From the NCBI GenBank assembly GCA_024663395.1, contig JANFAH010000044.1:372001-436000 (forward strand): a stretch of 64,000 bases of DNA. The letters are read 5' to 3'. Source of the DNA: Pisolithus tinctorius (lineage: Eukaryota > Basidiomycota > Agaricomycetes > Boletales > Pisolithaceae). Both the position numbers and the translations under genes were made by a program. Shown here piece by piece: positions 1 through 12,210 of this stretch. Within the stretch, counting starts at the first letter, position 1. Every line of letters begins with the position of its first letter. The notes below the pieces were generated by a model. The model saw nothing but the letters and a program-made list of their open reading frames with translations, did no database searches and was not told the DNA's origin.

Positions 1-90
1 CCGACCTGACGTGGGGAGCTAACGCTCGTAAGCCTGGTGAACTCATCAGCAATTCCTCATCGTACTTGATAAATATACAGGACGAAAATG
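1..90 (+). repeat. Short duplicated segment at start of CoaE module
   Basis: This stretch (AAGCCTGGTGAACTC, later TTGATAAATATA) recurs in direct orientation near 9060-9160 and in inverted orientation near 5035-5115. It marks the start of a repeated module that continues into dephospho-CoA kinase-like sequence. I see no coding potential; it is useful as a duplication boundary. Confidence 0.55.
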
Positions 91-234
91 TTGTTGCACT
101 TACATAGGTATATCACCACCAATATTGCGACGACCCCGTGTGGACTCGAAACCCCTGGGATTTGGGAGACACTCCGGGTAGTAAAGTCGGAGTGGTCGAG
201 TCGCAAGTATGTGTGCATTAGCGAATCGAAGGTC

Positions 235-830
235 TTACGGGCGGTATGTCAACGGCTCAATGACATTCTCGGCCCTCCAGATCGCCTCTAGTCTCCCTTT
301 CATTGATGCGAGGTTCACGCTCGTGAGATCGTTGCCCGTGCACTCTCCAAGATAGCGGACTATTTTGGAGCTGATGTCATTCTTCTTGACGGCTCGCTCG
401 ACCACAAGAAGCTCGGTTCCATAGTATTCAATGGCGAGATAAACGGACGAAGCTGAACTGGACAATGCACTCTGATGTAACGCGCGCGTTTCTATCGAAT
501 ACACTTGGGTGTTGGAAGCGGTGAGAACGTACATGTATCGTTGACGTTCCACTTCTCATTGAGGGCAATCTCTGGAAATGGGTGGGTAGGTGCATCATAC
601 ATTTTCCCTACGTCTTTTGCATATTTGTGTTCAGCTCCATGTAGCAAATGCACAGTTTACAAGCTCACCCAGAGAACGCGTGAGCTCCTTAGCTACCGAT
701 CGATAACGTCCAAAATCGCCTACGAAAATATCCTCTGGATCACATTCCGAGCTGGAAGATCAGGTCCGACCATACTTGAAGCGGTTGGAACACACGGACG
801 GTCGAACACGGGTCATTAGTTGGTTCGAGT
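235..830 (+). pseudogene. Decayed dephospho-CoA kinase copy
   Basis: The DNA follows the intact CoaE gene at 9375-10194: a residual ACGGGCGGTAT-type P-loop region, the stretch for the 'GTRALSKIAAYFG' part, 'PDGSL..KKLGS', and later 'PITSKIAY' and 'RTWVV'-like pieces. It is broken by stops, frameshifts and deletions, so it cannot encode the enzyme. It precedes an intact-looking BTB gene, the same order as at 5275-7183. Confidence 0.7.
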
Positions 831-1454
831 GGGCTTCATGGTATTACTTGCCAACAAATACGGATAAGTAACGCAAGGTTGATACAACGATTTTCGGGCA
901 TTCTTTGGCACTTACAAGAAAGAGCTGTGACGCACTCTGCTTTCGGTTACTTCATGGGTTCTAGACAGTCTCCTACATAACACTTCGTTCCTCTCGGCGA
1001 AATTTGGGTCTTATGCAATCTCCTCCATAAAGAGTCCTAAAATCAAGTAGTGACCCACACAACCATCCAGAACTTGGCCAGGTCAGCAAGTTTGCGCCAC
1101 TTACTACCTCTAATGATATCCTGGAAACCATGCGGTGCAGTTGCTAGCGCGGTAGAGTCGAAAAGTCATCACGCCGCAATTTAGGCCGTCCCGTGTTTGT
1201 CTAATAATTTGCTCACGACCCACTTTTGGGTGCCTGTGTAGCTAATAGACAGAAATGGAAACGCATAACGGTCGCATTTGCATGGATCATTTCAAGGAGG
1301 CTAGCAAGGCAGGCAGGCTGATTGAACCACATCAGACCGTCAGGAAGCGTGCAAGAAGCATTTGTACATGCTCAATATGTGTACGTGAAAAGAGTACCCA
1401 TTCAAGTCAATATCCGAAAGGGTACGTCTGCGATGGGCCACTCACCGTTAATCT
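831..1454. other. Intergenic stretch, no gene recognised
   Basis: Between the decayed CoaE copy and the BTB gene I see no open frame with family features. Parts resemble the equivalent spacer near 5870-6255 (for example the GGGTTCTAG and TACATAACACT-like words), so it belongs to the duplicated module. Confidence 0.4.
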
Positions 1455-2206
1455 CATGGCCAGTAGAACAACATATGCTCCTAAGCCCTCCAAGCATCCA
1501 GAGCTTTACATGGACACGATCACGTTCCTAGTATGCGCCTCTCGTAGAGCCCTTGTGTCATTCTCACCCTTCAATTAGGCGGAAAATTGTTTGTTTAAGA
1601 TTCCTCGGAAGCCATTAGAAGAGGAATCGACAGTCTTCAGAGACATGTTTCTTCTCCCACAATCCGAAAATGAGATGATGGAGGGCCAGGATGATGCTGG
1701 ACCAGTAGTCTTGCACGGTGTTTCCAAGGATGATTTTGAATGCCTGTTGAAAGTTCTATTATGCAGGTAGCTAGCTCCATGTCCGGTTTTCAGCTTGGTG
1801 TATGGCATGCTGACCATGAATTATCCACACCAGAGCGTTTGGGCCAAATTTGGACCTACCACTTGGCCTCACCAGACAATGGATATCTGTCCTCAAGTTG
1901 TCCACGATGTGGGAATTTACAAACCTTCGCATGACAGCCATGTGTTGGCTGGATAACGATGCGACTCTTGACCACGTTGAAAAGATTGTGCTTGCCATGC
2001 AATATGGCATCAAGCAATGGCTACTGCCTTCTCTTTTCGCGTTGGCCCAGAGACCTGATCCGATCAGTGTTGAGGAAGGCACACGTCTAGGTATTGAAAC
2101 TGCGTTGAAGTTGGCATCAGTGCGAGAGCAACTGAAGCTGGAGAGCGTGTATGGGTATGACGCCAAGAGGGGTTCTGAGCTGCTACAGAAGGTCTTCGAG
2201 CTATAG
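1455..2206 (+). CDS. BTB/POZ domain protein, paralogue A
   Basis: Three-exon model: exon 1 begins MASRTTYAPKPSKHPELYM; exon 2 (about 1578-1768) encodes PRKPLEEESTVFRDMFLLPQ and VVLHGVSKDDFECLLK, the core BTB fold; exon 3 (about 1880-2206) begins QWISVLKLSTMWEF and holds PDPISVEEGTRLGIETALK. The order is that of the large Agaricomycete BTB family, in which BTB domains mediate dimerisation or cullin-3 binding; the cellular role here is unknown. Donor GTATGC and acceptor ACCAG look usable. It is shorter than paralogue B, lacking the LVVGDRD segment. Probably intact; expression not shown. Confidence 0.75.
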
Positions 2207-2429
2207 TTGTAGGGCTTTGGTACATATGTGAAACAGGTTTGAACGGTGAACAAGGTGATTGCCATCTGTGACAGCCTTGTTCCATATTCCCTAACCTCAT
2301 TTAATCATATATACAGGTACCGCAAACTGCACGATAAAGTTACTTCGTATTGTGCTACAATACCCGTCCTCGTCGTGACACGGTGTCATCTGATTCACAG
2401 ACATCTCATCGAAAGAAGAAACACCAATA

Positions 2430-3470
2430 CTCTCCTCGAGATACACAACAAATTTGTCTGCAATGATCTGCACTCCAACCTACCGCTCCCTTCTCCATCG
2501 TAATCACCTTCTTATGCAACGTCACAAACTGTCTCTTCAACCTCCGCAGCTCTGACAGCGTCACATTATGCGGGGAAAGGCTTATACGGACTTTCCGCCG
2601 GAGGGTAGAGCGATGGTGGTCATGCCGCCGGGAGACCCAAAGGTGGCCAGTTCAGAGATGAGGGCGGTGACAATCAAGCGGTAGTGTATTCGAGCTTACG
2701 CAGGGCGTCAGTAGGGCTTTTTCCATCCGTAGTAGAGCAACGTTAGAATGGAGGCCCCCTCATTACCGTGTCTTGGACAGATGAGGACGTACCAGCTGAC
2801 GGCATTTGGAGAGTGACACTGAAGGCCCAACACGGGAACACAAGCTGTCTGTCTTTCACCATACTGCACACACTACATAATAGTCCCATCGGACCATCGA
2901 AGAAGGATCTTTATAGCGCTGTACCAGATTCGCAAGGCAAGTGACGTGAAGTTAGCTTGTACATAACGTGGAAGAGGTCGATGGCGCATGTCGCTGGGGG
3001 CATGTGCATGTGCATTGCTATCCTTGCGTTCGCTGTTGCATTGCTTGCGTAGATCGAGAGTAGCGAGCAATACACCCACGCCTACCCCAGTCAGCCGCAG
3101 TAGAACATGGAATGAGGATGCATTGGATGCTCACCATACAGACCCGATCGTTGATCTCCCTCGCAGCGCAATATATCTGATAATGAAATCTCTCCATATA
3201 GTTCAACGAATCGACGATGTCAATCTTGTTCTGAGCAAGGTTGCATTAGACAACCGTGAAGAGCGCTCCGCGAGTTGGTTTTCCCGTGGTGTACGACTTC
3301 CCCTTCATTGTCTTTTCGGTGTATGTCGTCTCCAGTCGCGGCGTACCATTGTAAGACAACCTGTCAATGTTGTTGGAAAGGACAACAACGCACTGGTCCT
3401 GTACAGGATCGTCTACCGTCGAGACTGTGGTTTGACCTGGGGCTACGGTTGACCAACTTGACACTTAGCG
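2430..3470 (-). pseudogene. Decayed KTI12 copy
   Basis: On the minus strand this tracks the intact KTI12 gene at 12,211-13,336: a 'VVVL...IDRLSYNGT' piece, 'KPTRGALFTVV', 'YQIYCAAREI..RVCMVS', and the end corresponding to the EEN region. Frames shift between pieces and stops interrupt them, and the P-loop exon is missing. It sits tail-on between two BTB paralogues, A (+) and C (-). Confidence 0.75.
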
Positions 3471-3682
3471 GCTGTATCCATACTAGATCACACTCACGGG
3501 CAATGGAACGTGTCTCCTCGCCATTCTCAGTGTATCCTTGTACCTAAATAGACACAGCTAAGTGAGGGAGGCTAGCTGGGCCCCTGGAATTCGGTACCGT
3601 GTACCGGAAGTAGAAATATAGACGAGGGACTGCGTTACATATGTACATCCACACCACATAGCTAGTAGTCAAATCCAATTGA

Positions 3683-4517
3683 CTATAGACCAAAAACTTT
3701 GCGTATAAATGGAGTGTAGTCAAGGTTTTCAGCGTCTTTGTCCCTATCACCGAGGACAAGGCATCGAATGTTGCATTGATGAACGTCATGCAAAGTGACG
3801 CCACCATGGTGGTAGATGTATGAGAATTCCTCCACGGTCGTCTCTAGCTGAAGTTTCTCTCGCACCGAAGCCAACTTCAGTGCGTTTTCGAAACCAATAC
3901 GACGCCCTTCCTCTATGCTGATCGGAGCGGATCTTCGCGCGAGCATCAGTAGAGCAGAGAGTAACCACTCTTGGATATTGTATTGCAAAGCCAATTCCAC
4001 TTTGGTTATGGGGTCAAGAGGCCGAAGAAGACAATCCAAGTATTCGATGGCGGCGTTACTCAGCCCAGTGAACTCCCACGTCGTCGATAACTTGAGGACC
4101 GACATCCATTGGTCATAGTCCAAATCCGAGCCCTTGTTTGTTCCATGTCGTCTGCACGCAAAGGAGCAAGTGTCAAATGCGGATGGGGACTTGGCACGCA
4201 CACTGACCTGTACATGAGGGCCCGTAGTAAGCTTTCAAATTCCTTCTTGGAAACGCCTCGCAGGACCACGGGACTCCGACCGTGAACTCTCTTTGATTCA
4301 CCTTGGGGGAGTAGAAACCTGTCCCTGAAGACAGTGGACTCAGCCTCTAACGGCTCCCTGGGAGTCCGGAATAGACAATCCTCCACCTAACAGAGGGGTG
4401 TTTTGGAAGACAAGAACAGAAGGCAGAAACGAGACGTACGAGGAAGGTGACTGTGTGAGTATAAAATTCCAAGTGCTTTGAGTAGCTAGTATTATTTGAA
4501 ACGGTGCTGTCGGACAT
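3683..4517 (-). CDS. BTB/POZ domain protein, paralogue C
   Basis: Start MSDSTVSNNTSYSKHLEFYT; a short intron (GTACGT..TTAG); exon 2 VEDCLFRTPREPLEAESTVF and SPVVLRGVSKKEFESLLRAL; a last exon with QWMSVLKLSTTWEFTGLSN, APISIEEGRRIGFENALKLA and the C-terminal LDYTPFIRKVFGL. This is the most diverged of the four paralogues outside the transposon but keeps every exon and no internal stop, so it is probably under selection. It is convergent to paralogue A with a broken KTI12 copy between them. Function unknown beyond the BTB interaction fold. Confidence 0.75.
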
Positions 4518-5274
4518 GAGAGAAACGATTTGGATGGTGGAATGCAAGGAGAGCGGAGCTTCACCGGTAAGTAGTCGAGTTGTTGGAAGTCGGAGATCCC
4601 GTATATATGCAAGCCTCTGTTGTGCTCTGCGGTCGACACCTAACACAGGCCCTTGGTTCAATGTACGTTTACCCGCTTCTTAGCATCTGATTTATCATCT
4701 GACCGCAATGCCAGCGATGAAGATAGTGCGCAGTGTCAACTGGGCGCATTGCGCCATCTGCAGTTCTATGTAGATCAGAAAGGGCGAGCGCTTCTCCGGT
4801 CGATGACGCTGGATGTGAACCGCGTGTTCCGGGTACTTACACGATCGCGGAACTCGTACGTTCTCTAATTCAAATATCCTCTACGTACGGTGTTTGCAAC
4901 ACCATCCACAGTGTTGCTCATCCTGTCGAACAGATGCGCTGTGACTTGTCCTTGCCTGCATAATCTTGGGCGAACAGATGCTGCTACCCATACACTGACT
5001 GTATCATAAACTGATATACTTACGCAGATATAACGATGTTCTCGCCCCATATATTTATCAAGTGCTACGAGGAACTATTGTGAAGTTCACTAGGCTTACT
5101 AGCACTTAGCTCTCTGCATCAAGTCGGTACCACAGCTAACCTTCCGGTTCGCGTCTGACTCGAAACCGCTGGACTTTTGGGAGATGCTTCGAGTACCAGT
5201 GGAGGTTGGAGTGATCGAGTCGCACATATGCGTACGTTGACAAAACGAAAGTTCCACGGATACTACCAGCATCG
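4518..5274. other. Intergenic; duplicated non-coding segments
   Basis: No gene recognised. Bases about 4825-5000 resemble about 8870-9020 (for example ACTTACACGATCGCGGAACTC against ACTTACAATAATCGCAGAATTC), and about 5035-5115 is the reverse complement of the segment at 1-90. These mark module boundaries in a rearranged tandem duplication. Confidence 0.5.
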
Positions 5275-5870
5275 ATGCTCAGTGTCCATTATCAATATGT
5301 AAGTACTATTGATCCACTGTTATCCTTCATGTTGGTCTTTCGTCTCACGGGCGGTATAGTAACGGGTAAATCGACGGTCTCCGCCCTCCTGAGCGCTTCT
5401 TATATCCCTGTTACTGGTTCCAGCATTCTCACCTGCGAGATCGTTACAACACGCGTGATCCTGTGGAATATACTTGGGTGCCGGATGCGGGGAGAACGTA
5501 TGTGTCATCGACGTACCACTTCTCATTGAGGGCAATCTCTAGGAATGGATGGGTGGGTGTATGATACGTTGTCCTTGCGCTTTTTGCACATTGTGTTCAG
5601 CTCCAAATACACTGTGTACAAACTCACCCCGATTGGCGAGAACGCGTGAGCTTCTCAGCTTCCGATAACGTCCAAAACACCCAATGCAAATATCCTCATT
5701 GGTAATTTTAGGTCAAGTTTCGAGCCGGAAGACTAGGTCTGACTGCCTGAGGTGGTTGGAGCACACTGACGGTCGAACATGGTTGCTAGTTCGGTTCTTC
5801 CCTCCGGAATATTGGGCTGTTGTCTGTTGCATGCACACTCTTGTTACATATGGCGTTGTGCACTAAACGG
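5275..5870 (+). pseudogene. Decayed dephospho-CoA kinase copy
   Basis: The P-loop region is still readable as LTGGIVTGKSTVSALLSAS, but the frame then jumps from 'LTCEIV' to 'RVILWNILGC', so the central roughly 200 bp present in the intact gene is deleted. The C-terminal half is out of frame and ends in a remnant of the membrane tail ('FFPPEYWAVVC'). Same module order as at 235-2206. Confidence 0.75.
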
Positions 5871-6255
5871 ACGAGGGGGAAGATGAGGTGTGGATTATTG
5901 TCTGGGCTTCTTTTGTGCATCCTTTCACAATTACATGTATGTGGAGCCGCGAAGTCTATTGTAACTTCATGGGTTCTAGCAGCTTCCTATGTAATACATA
6001 GGACGTTTGTTCCTCTCGACGACATTATCAATACTGCTCTGCAACGGGCCCTAAAATCAAGCAGTGATCCACACAACTATCCGGAACAAAGAACGTACTA
6101 ACGACCCTCAGGTCAAGTTGAAACTGAAGAGGACAGGAGGGCCGATCAAATCGCATCGGGCCGTCAGAAAGCGCGCGTGGAGCTTTCGTGCAACATGCCC
6201 AATACACGTGGAAAGAGTATCCATTCCAATCGATGGAACACTCGCCATCGATCTC

Positions 6256-7183
6256 ATGACCAACAGTACGATGTCCTCTCCCAAGTATCCAAAGCATCCG
6301 GAGCTTTACATCGCCACAGTCGCATTCCTAGTATGCGTTGCTTGCACTAGAGTCCTTTCTGTCGTTCTTACTCTTTGATCAGGTGGAAAATTGTTTGTTT
6401 AGGGTTCCACGGAAGCCATTAGAAGAGGAGTCGGCAGTCTTCAGAGACATGTTTCTCCTCCCGCAACCCGTAAATGAGATGACAGAGGGCCAGGATGATG
6501 CAAGACCAGTAGTCTTGCACGGCGTTTCCAAGGACGATTTTGAGTGCCTGTTGAAGGCTCTATTGTGCAGGTAAACTAGCTCCATGTCCAGTTTTATTTT
6601 AATTACATGTTAACCATGAATTCTCCACACCAGACAACATGGGCAGAATAAGGGCCTAGTGCTTGGTCTCACCGGCCAATGGATATCTGTCCTCAAGTTA
6701 TCCACGATGTGGGAATTCACAAACCTTCGCACAGCAGCGATATCTTGGCTGGATACTGGCAATGCGGCTCTTGATCACGTTGAGAAGATTGTGCTCGCCA
6801 TGCAATATGACCTCAAGGAGTGGCTACTGTCTTCTCTTCTTGCATTGGCCCAAAGACCTGATCCAATCAGCATTGAGGAAGGCAGGCGTCTGGGTATTGA
6901 AACTGCACTAAAGTTGGCATCGGTGCGGGAGAAGCTCAAGCTGGAAAGAATGCGTAACGGCAGGTGGGACAGCTCTAAACTTGTTGTCGGTGACAGGGAC
7001 GTCGCAGCTGCACAACTTGACTTCACGCCCATGATACAGAAGGTCTTCGAATTACAACCTGTCCCCAGCACTTCGGTACCCGAGGCTATACCATATGGTG
7101 CATTCTCGAGACGGCCTCTCCCCAGCGCTTCGGTATCTGATACTATGTTATTTGACACGTTCTCCGGGTACACATATGATTAA
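6256..7183 (+). CDS. BTB/POZ domain protein, paralogue B
   Basis: Exon 1 starts MTNSTMSSPKYPKHPELYI; exon 2 encodes VENCLFRVPRKPLEEESAVF and PVVLHGVSKDDFECLLKALL; exon 3 encodes QWISVLKLSTMWEFTNLR and PDPISIEEGRRLGIETALK, then LDFTPMIQKVFEL. Relative to paralogue A and the copy at 37,855 the last acceptor is changed (ACCGG in place of ACCAG before CCAATGG), so splicing may fail or shift. The C-terminus is longer, with two similar repeats PVPSTSVPEAIPYGAF and PLPSASVSDTMLFDTF. It may be a gene with a new acceptor or an early pseudogene. Confidence 0.6.
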
Positions 7184-8149
7184 TTGAAAGCACTCCAGTT
7201 CACAACTCACATCACTCACTCCGCCACACACATCTTTGTGGAATCACTATGCCAAGTCTGTTACTGAGATCACTTGTAGGATTTCGGAATCAGCGTGACG
7301 AACTGAGGAGTTGACTGGACAGTTCAGTTGACTTACAAGATAGCATTTCCCTGTCGTCTGTTCCGCCACGGACCGGCTCGATGGCGAGTACATGGCCTCA
7401 TCAACTTCGCGGGACATCCGTCAGCTCGGCCTTACTTAACCCAGAGACAGTTGGACACCGAGTAGAGTCAGATTCCCGATATTTACGCCAAAGTGTGCGG
7501 ACGCTGACCTCCGAGTGATGTCATGGTGTAGATACAACTTATCTCCACGTGAAATGAATGTCCTGTCGCAGCTGCAGTAGCAGTACTGCGATGGATATAC
7601 ATGAACTTCGTCGAGAAGGTTATCCAGCAGGACATCGACTTGCCTAGTCCATTCGCAAAAGACCCACTGAGAAGGTTGCAGAAGCCACTCGCGATGATCA
7701 TCCTTTGATGTTCGACGCTATGTCCTACAAGGAGAGGATGGAATGGGGGATGGAATTATATCTATGACTCACGTCCCAAATCAAAGGATACGAAACTATG
7801 CAGGCAGACGTTAGTCATTTGGCCAGCATTTCTGAGACGGACGAATTCTTGAGCCGTGACCTTGGCCCGCTTGGTTCGATTTTTATGTACAGGTCAGTGT
7901 GTCCACCTATATAGTCTCCATTCGTAGTCGGTGGTTGTGCTACGCTCCCTAGGGCAAACCAAAGACTCGACAGATGACAATCGTTCCCCCTCCCGACTGG
8001 AGTTGACTGGGCTGGGTAGTGCCGCTATAAAACACTTGAATATTGCTTCCTGGCGGTTCTTAACCACATAGAGAAAGTTCACCTCGCGCTGGCATACAAT
8101 ATCAAAGAGTGGCTTACTCCCTGCTCTGCTGGTGTTGGTGCGAAGACCC
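7184..8149. other. Intergenic, no gene recognised
   Basis: No convincing coding region. The end of this stretch probably belongs to the decayed DUF2235 fragment that becomes recognisable after 8150, but alignment to the intact gene at 35,579 is too weak for me to annotate it. Confidence 0.35.
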
Positions 8150-8500
8150 TCTCCCCTCAGAGTCATACTAGTTTCGCAATCTTCAGTATCATCACAGATC
8201 CCAGTCTTCCGACTCATATCGATATTGCACTGCATGGGCTATCTCTGCAGGAAATTAGGGACCATCTCTTGCCCACCCTTTGAAAGATACCAAAGGGCAG
8301 CCAGGGCGATAATCACTGCAGATGCGAGGAAGGGGAACAGAAGACGGTCTGCGCAGTTTTCATGGTGGTCATGTCATAGCAGATTGCTGAAAGGGGTGTC
8401 CAATAGCCGCATGCATGAACCGTCGTCTTCTCTTGCATGCACCAATGGGCCCTGCGAAAATGATTGTGTGTTGTGCGCCTGAAGTCATCTTTAGTAGCTC
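8150..8500 (+). pseudogene. Fragment of DUF2235 hydrolase
   Basis: The stretch reading ITDPSLPTHIDIALH followed out of frame by LSLQEIRDHL corresponds to ITDPSLPASIDIALHALSLQ in the intact gene at 35,579-37,498. Later DNA (TTTCATGGTGGTCATGTCATAGCAG, with the following CATGCATGAACCG) resembles the 3' flank at 37,535-37,610. Catalytic exons are absent. A partial, rearranged duplicate. Confidence 0.65.
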
Positions 8501-9374
8501 ACTCGACTGCATAACGCGAGTCAGTTCCGTCATCACTAAGCATGAGTGATAGTCGGTGTGTGAACCGAGCACTCTAGAATTGCAGGAAAAGACCATTACA
8601 CGAGATTGCCACGTGCTAGGTAGGGATGGGCCCATAGCCAACCGTGGCGGGCAAAAAGGGTGATGGCTTCGCTGGTAATTAGTGCCCTTCGAAGTCCGCA
8701 ATCCTTCATACGTGCAAACCCCCCTACTGTGCCCCGCGTGACATTCTACACAAGCCCTTAGAGGTACAGAACCGCAATCCCAGGTACCAATTGAGACCAC
8801 TGTGACATTAGACGTTTCCATGAGATCAGAAATGGGTGAGTGTTCCCCGCCGGCTCATGATGCTCAGTATTTCCCAGGAACTTACAATAATCGCAGAATT
8901 CGCAAGATCTCCAACTCGGATCTCCTCTGCATTATATAGCATTTCCGATGCGGTCTCCAGTGTTGATCTGACTTGCCGCTTGTATCTTGAGAGAACAGAA
9001 GGGGAGCCTGAGGGTCAACGGCATCGCATTAACCGCAGGTTCACCTTACTGCACTAGTACCGATCTGACTGGCAGAGCTGACATTGTGCTCCTAAGCCTG
9101 ATGAACTTGTCAGCAGTTCCTCGTCGTATAGCTTGATAAATGTATGGAGCGACAATTTTGATATAACTTTGTCAGTGTCAACCTTGGTGCTTATCATACA
9201 CCTGACTGGATTGTTGAAAGAGACTTCGCGCTAGTGCCAGACGTTGACGGCGTTGTGTAGAGTAATCGATGATCGTCGACCAAGTCACAAGTGCCAGAAG
9301 TAGATCACCTGTGAATTAGGCGGCAAAGCAATAAAGGTCCCACGCGTAGTACGTACTACATACCACCAACATTG
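8501..9374. other. Intergenic, duplicated spacer
   Basis: No gene recognised. 8870-9020 and 9060-9160 repeat segments seen near 4825-5000 and 1-90. The latter part directly precedes the intact dephospho-CoA kinase and may contain its promoter; no clear TATA element was found. Confidence 0.4.
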
Positions 9375-10194
9375 ATGCTCGGTATTCCTTCTCAACGTTA
9401 CTGATTCACTGTTCTTATCATTTTCAATAGTCGTTGGCCTGACGGGCGGGATAGCTACTGGAAAATCGACAGTCTCTGCTCTTCTGAGCGCTTCTGGTAT
9501 CCCTATTATTGATGCCGACGTTCTCGCTCGTGAGGTCGTCGCTCCCGGCACCCGTGCACTCTCCAAGATAGCGGCGTATTTTGGACCTGATGTCATCCTT
9601 CCTGACGGCTCGCTCAACCGCAAGAAGCTCGGTTCCATTGTCTTCAATGACGAGACTAAACGAAGAAAGTTGAACTCCATCGTGCATCCTGCTGTAACAC
9701 GCGCAATCTTCTGGAATATACTTGGGTGCTGGATACGGGGTGAACGTATGTGTGCTGTTGACGTACCACTTCTCATTGAGGGCGGACTCTGGAAATGGAT
9801 GGGTTGCGTCATCGTGGTGTATTGGTGGGTGCTAAACGTGCATCTTTCTCATGTTCTTTTCTATACAAACCACATGTATAGTTCCCCGGAGATCCAGCTC
9901 CAACGCCTCATGGCGCGTGACAAATCCACTCATGCCGAAGCCTCAGCTCGACTCGCCTCTCAGCAACCAATATCCTCCAAAATTGCATACGCAGACATTG
10001 TCATCGATAACTCTGGATCACGTTCTGAACTGGAGGAGCAAGTTCTACTGAGCGTGAAGCGGCTGGAACACACAGTTGGTAGAACGTGGGTTGTAAGCTG
10101 GCTCTTGCCTCCTTTCGGCTTGCTGTCTGCTGCATGGACACTTCTTGTGCGTATGACATTACGCACGAAGTGGATGAACGGGATGAGTAGATAA
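9375..10194 (+). CDS. Dephospho-CoA kinase (last step of CoA synthesis)
   Basis: Phosphorylates the ribose 3'-hydroxyl of dephospho-CoA using ATP. Model: exon 1 is only ATGCTCG (9375-9381), intron 9382-9430, exon 2 9431-9824, intron 9825-9881, exon 3 to the stop at 10,194, giving 237 residues. The P-loop is VGLTGGIATGKST, followed by GIPIIDADVLAREVV, VHPAVTRAIFWNIL, DVPLLIEGGLW and the lid region IQLQRLMARDKSTHAEASAR. The C-terminus RTWVVSWLLPPFGLLSAAW is hydrophobic, consistent with the membrane-anchored eukaryotic CAB5-type enzymes. This is the only intact copy among four CoaE-like loci here. The second intron is a multiple of three without a stop, so its retention would still give an open frame. 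Confidence 0.9.
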
Positions 10195-10647
10195 GGCCGA
10201 GGAGTGGGAGTTGAGATCTCACGTTTGCTTGTTTCGAGGTTCCCCCGGTTGAGTCGAGTGGATAAGTAAGATGCTGTAGGTTTTGAAATTTGGGCTAATT
10301 ACTGATCATGGGGGTCCCGACGGTCTCCGGCTTATATGGCGCTCCTGTTAGTACGGTCTGAACCCACCTGATTTACTCGCGAAGAGTGAACGGAGCGCCT
10401 ACACTTCAAATAAACATACGCCGTCGTTTTTTACCCCGTCTCTCCCTTCCGAGGACAAATCGAAGGCGGCCAGGCTCACGGGAATGTGTTTTCTTGTATG
10501 TCATCCTGTAAGCCAGGGTCCGTGATCACAGAAGAGTATGAGGCATATCACTATCTACTCGGATGTCTTTGCAAGCAGCCATAAGTTAGACATTGTATCA
10601 TCGTAACTTCTTCCAATCCTTCAGATGGAAATTCGGTATGTACACGA
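10195..10647. other. Intergenic between converging genes
   Basis: Space between the 3' ends of the dephospho-CoA kinase and the FAR-17a/AIG1-like gene. It presumably holds their 3' untranslated regions; no feature seen. Confidence 0.4.
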
Positions 10648-11649
10648 TCAATCATCTGAATATCCATCACCATATATCCACCCGGCAATGTTAAAACCAC
10701 AGAGAACTGTTATTACAAAATGGAGGAACGTGTGTAGGAAATTCAAGAATGACAGGCACCCCAAACCCATGTATGATGCACCCACGTAGATCACGAGTCG
10801 TACGGAAAAGGAACTAGCGTCGAGGAATGGGTATGGAACTTGGGAGGAGGACTGGTTAGTCACGAGGAGAAAGGAAACAGACGGCAAGGAGGGAAAAGCG
10901 GATGAAAAAAGGACTGAAACACCTACAAGAGCCGTTCTGCATTGCCAAATACTCGAGCGCTCCTGCATACCCCATCGCATATAGAATCATCACAAGCGGC
11001 GCGATGGTCATCTGCCCAGTCGAAAACCTGGAGTCGAAAAATAGAAAGTCGGTCAGAAGGGAGAGCAAGGGTGCAAGGTGCATTGTGAGGTCTGTTAGGA
11101 AGGGCAATTTCATGAGGCCGTCTACTGGCAAGGACGACGTTGGGGAGGATATCTTAGCGGGGAGGATGAGTGAGGGGGCGAATATGCGGAGGGACCAGTA
11201 GACGCCCGAGACGACGAAGCCCAACTGCGAGCATCACATGAGTGCTTGTAAGGCGGAGAGTCGACGTCGACATACCGGTAGGAATACCATTGATAGCGCT
11301 CTCTTCAGTGGGCGCAAGTCTGCGAACCAGAGGTTAGCCACGACGTAGCCAGCCAACGCACGCAAGTCCAAGGACGCACATCGGCGTGTACCTGGAAATA
11401 TGTCCTGAATGAGACTGAGCGTCATACACGCCCAGGAGCCTATCAGTCTATTCACAGAGAATGTGAGGGTGAGCCCGGTGACAACTGCACGCATGCGTAC
11501 GCTTGGATGGTGAGGTACAGCGGGATGGGGGCTTTCCGGTGATATGCTCTGGCAGAGGCTGGGCCCATGCGAGTGAACAAGAGTGCATGGGCCATCACAG
11601 AGACGGACAGGGCGTGCACGAGAAATGCCCGTCCTCGTCGTGGTATCAT
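10648..11649 (-). CDS. FAR-17a/AIG1-like multi-pass membrane protein
   Basis: Minus strand, start MIPRRGRAFLVHALSVSV, with short introns. Successive hydrophobic segments include SVSVMAHALLF, FVVSGVYWSLRIFAPSLIL, MHLAPLLSLLTDFLFFDSRF and LVIYVGASYMGLGCLSFLNF. The pattern THR/ASP..MHL.P...LL.DF (here LTDLTMHLAPLL) and the motif VPYPFLD followed by a final helix are what I associate with the FAR-17a/AIG1 family, whose animal members hydrolyse fatty-acid esters of hydroxy fatty acids. The conserved Thr and His pair is present. Role in this fungus is inferred. Exact exon borders are approximate. Confidence 0.65.
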
Positions 11650-12210
11650 GGTGTTGTCAGGGGCACGGGCGTCTCTGGATCCATGAAAGGAGGGCTGCGG
11701 GCTCGTTCCCACGCACTGCACAGGACAGGGCTTCAGAGGTTTGAGCGTTGCTCAGACCAGTTGTAACCCCCACCCAATCGCATCAGGTGACCACAACGCG
11801 TGTAGTTGGATACCCTCCAACACATGCATCCAAACGTACCAGCGCACAATATACATCTTGTGCTACGCTACGGGCCAGTGCACGATGTAACGGGGAAGTG
11901 TGGTGGTGTGGCCAGGAGGCAAAGGATAGGGGGTGCATTAGTCAGCATTGAACCGGTCTCAGTCTTCTCTGGAATAGAGCGGTAGCCAAATACAACGGTT
12001 CCTTCCTGCTGGATTTCTTGCAAGCTAGTGGGTATCACGCCTATCGGGCGTTCTATTTCGGGTCCCCCACTGGTTGGCTCACGGAGCCCCACATACCCCT
12101 GTCCTCGACGCATCCTCAGACCGGATAGTTATTTCAGGCCTCCGATATAGCGATCATATAGGATTAGACTTGTAACTGTTACTGCTTGCTCAAAAGAAAG
12201 AATTGCCAAC
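11650..12210. other. Intergenic, no gene recognised
   Basis: Between the start of the FAR-17a/AIG1-like gene and the stop of KTI12, both on the minus strand. No open frame with recognisable features; it presumably contains the upstream region of the former and the 3' untranslated region of the latter. Confidence 0.4.
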
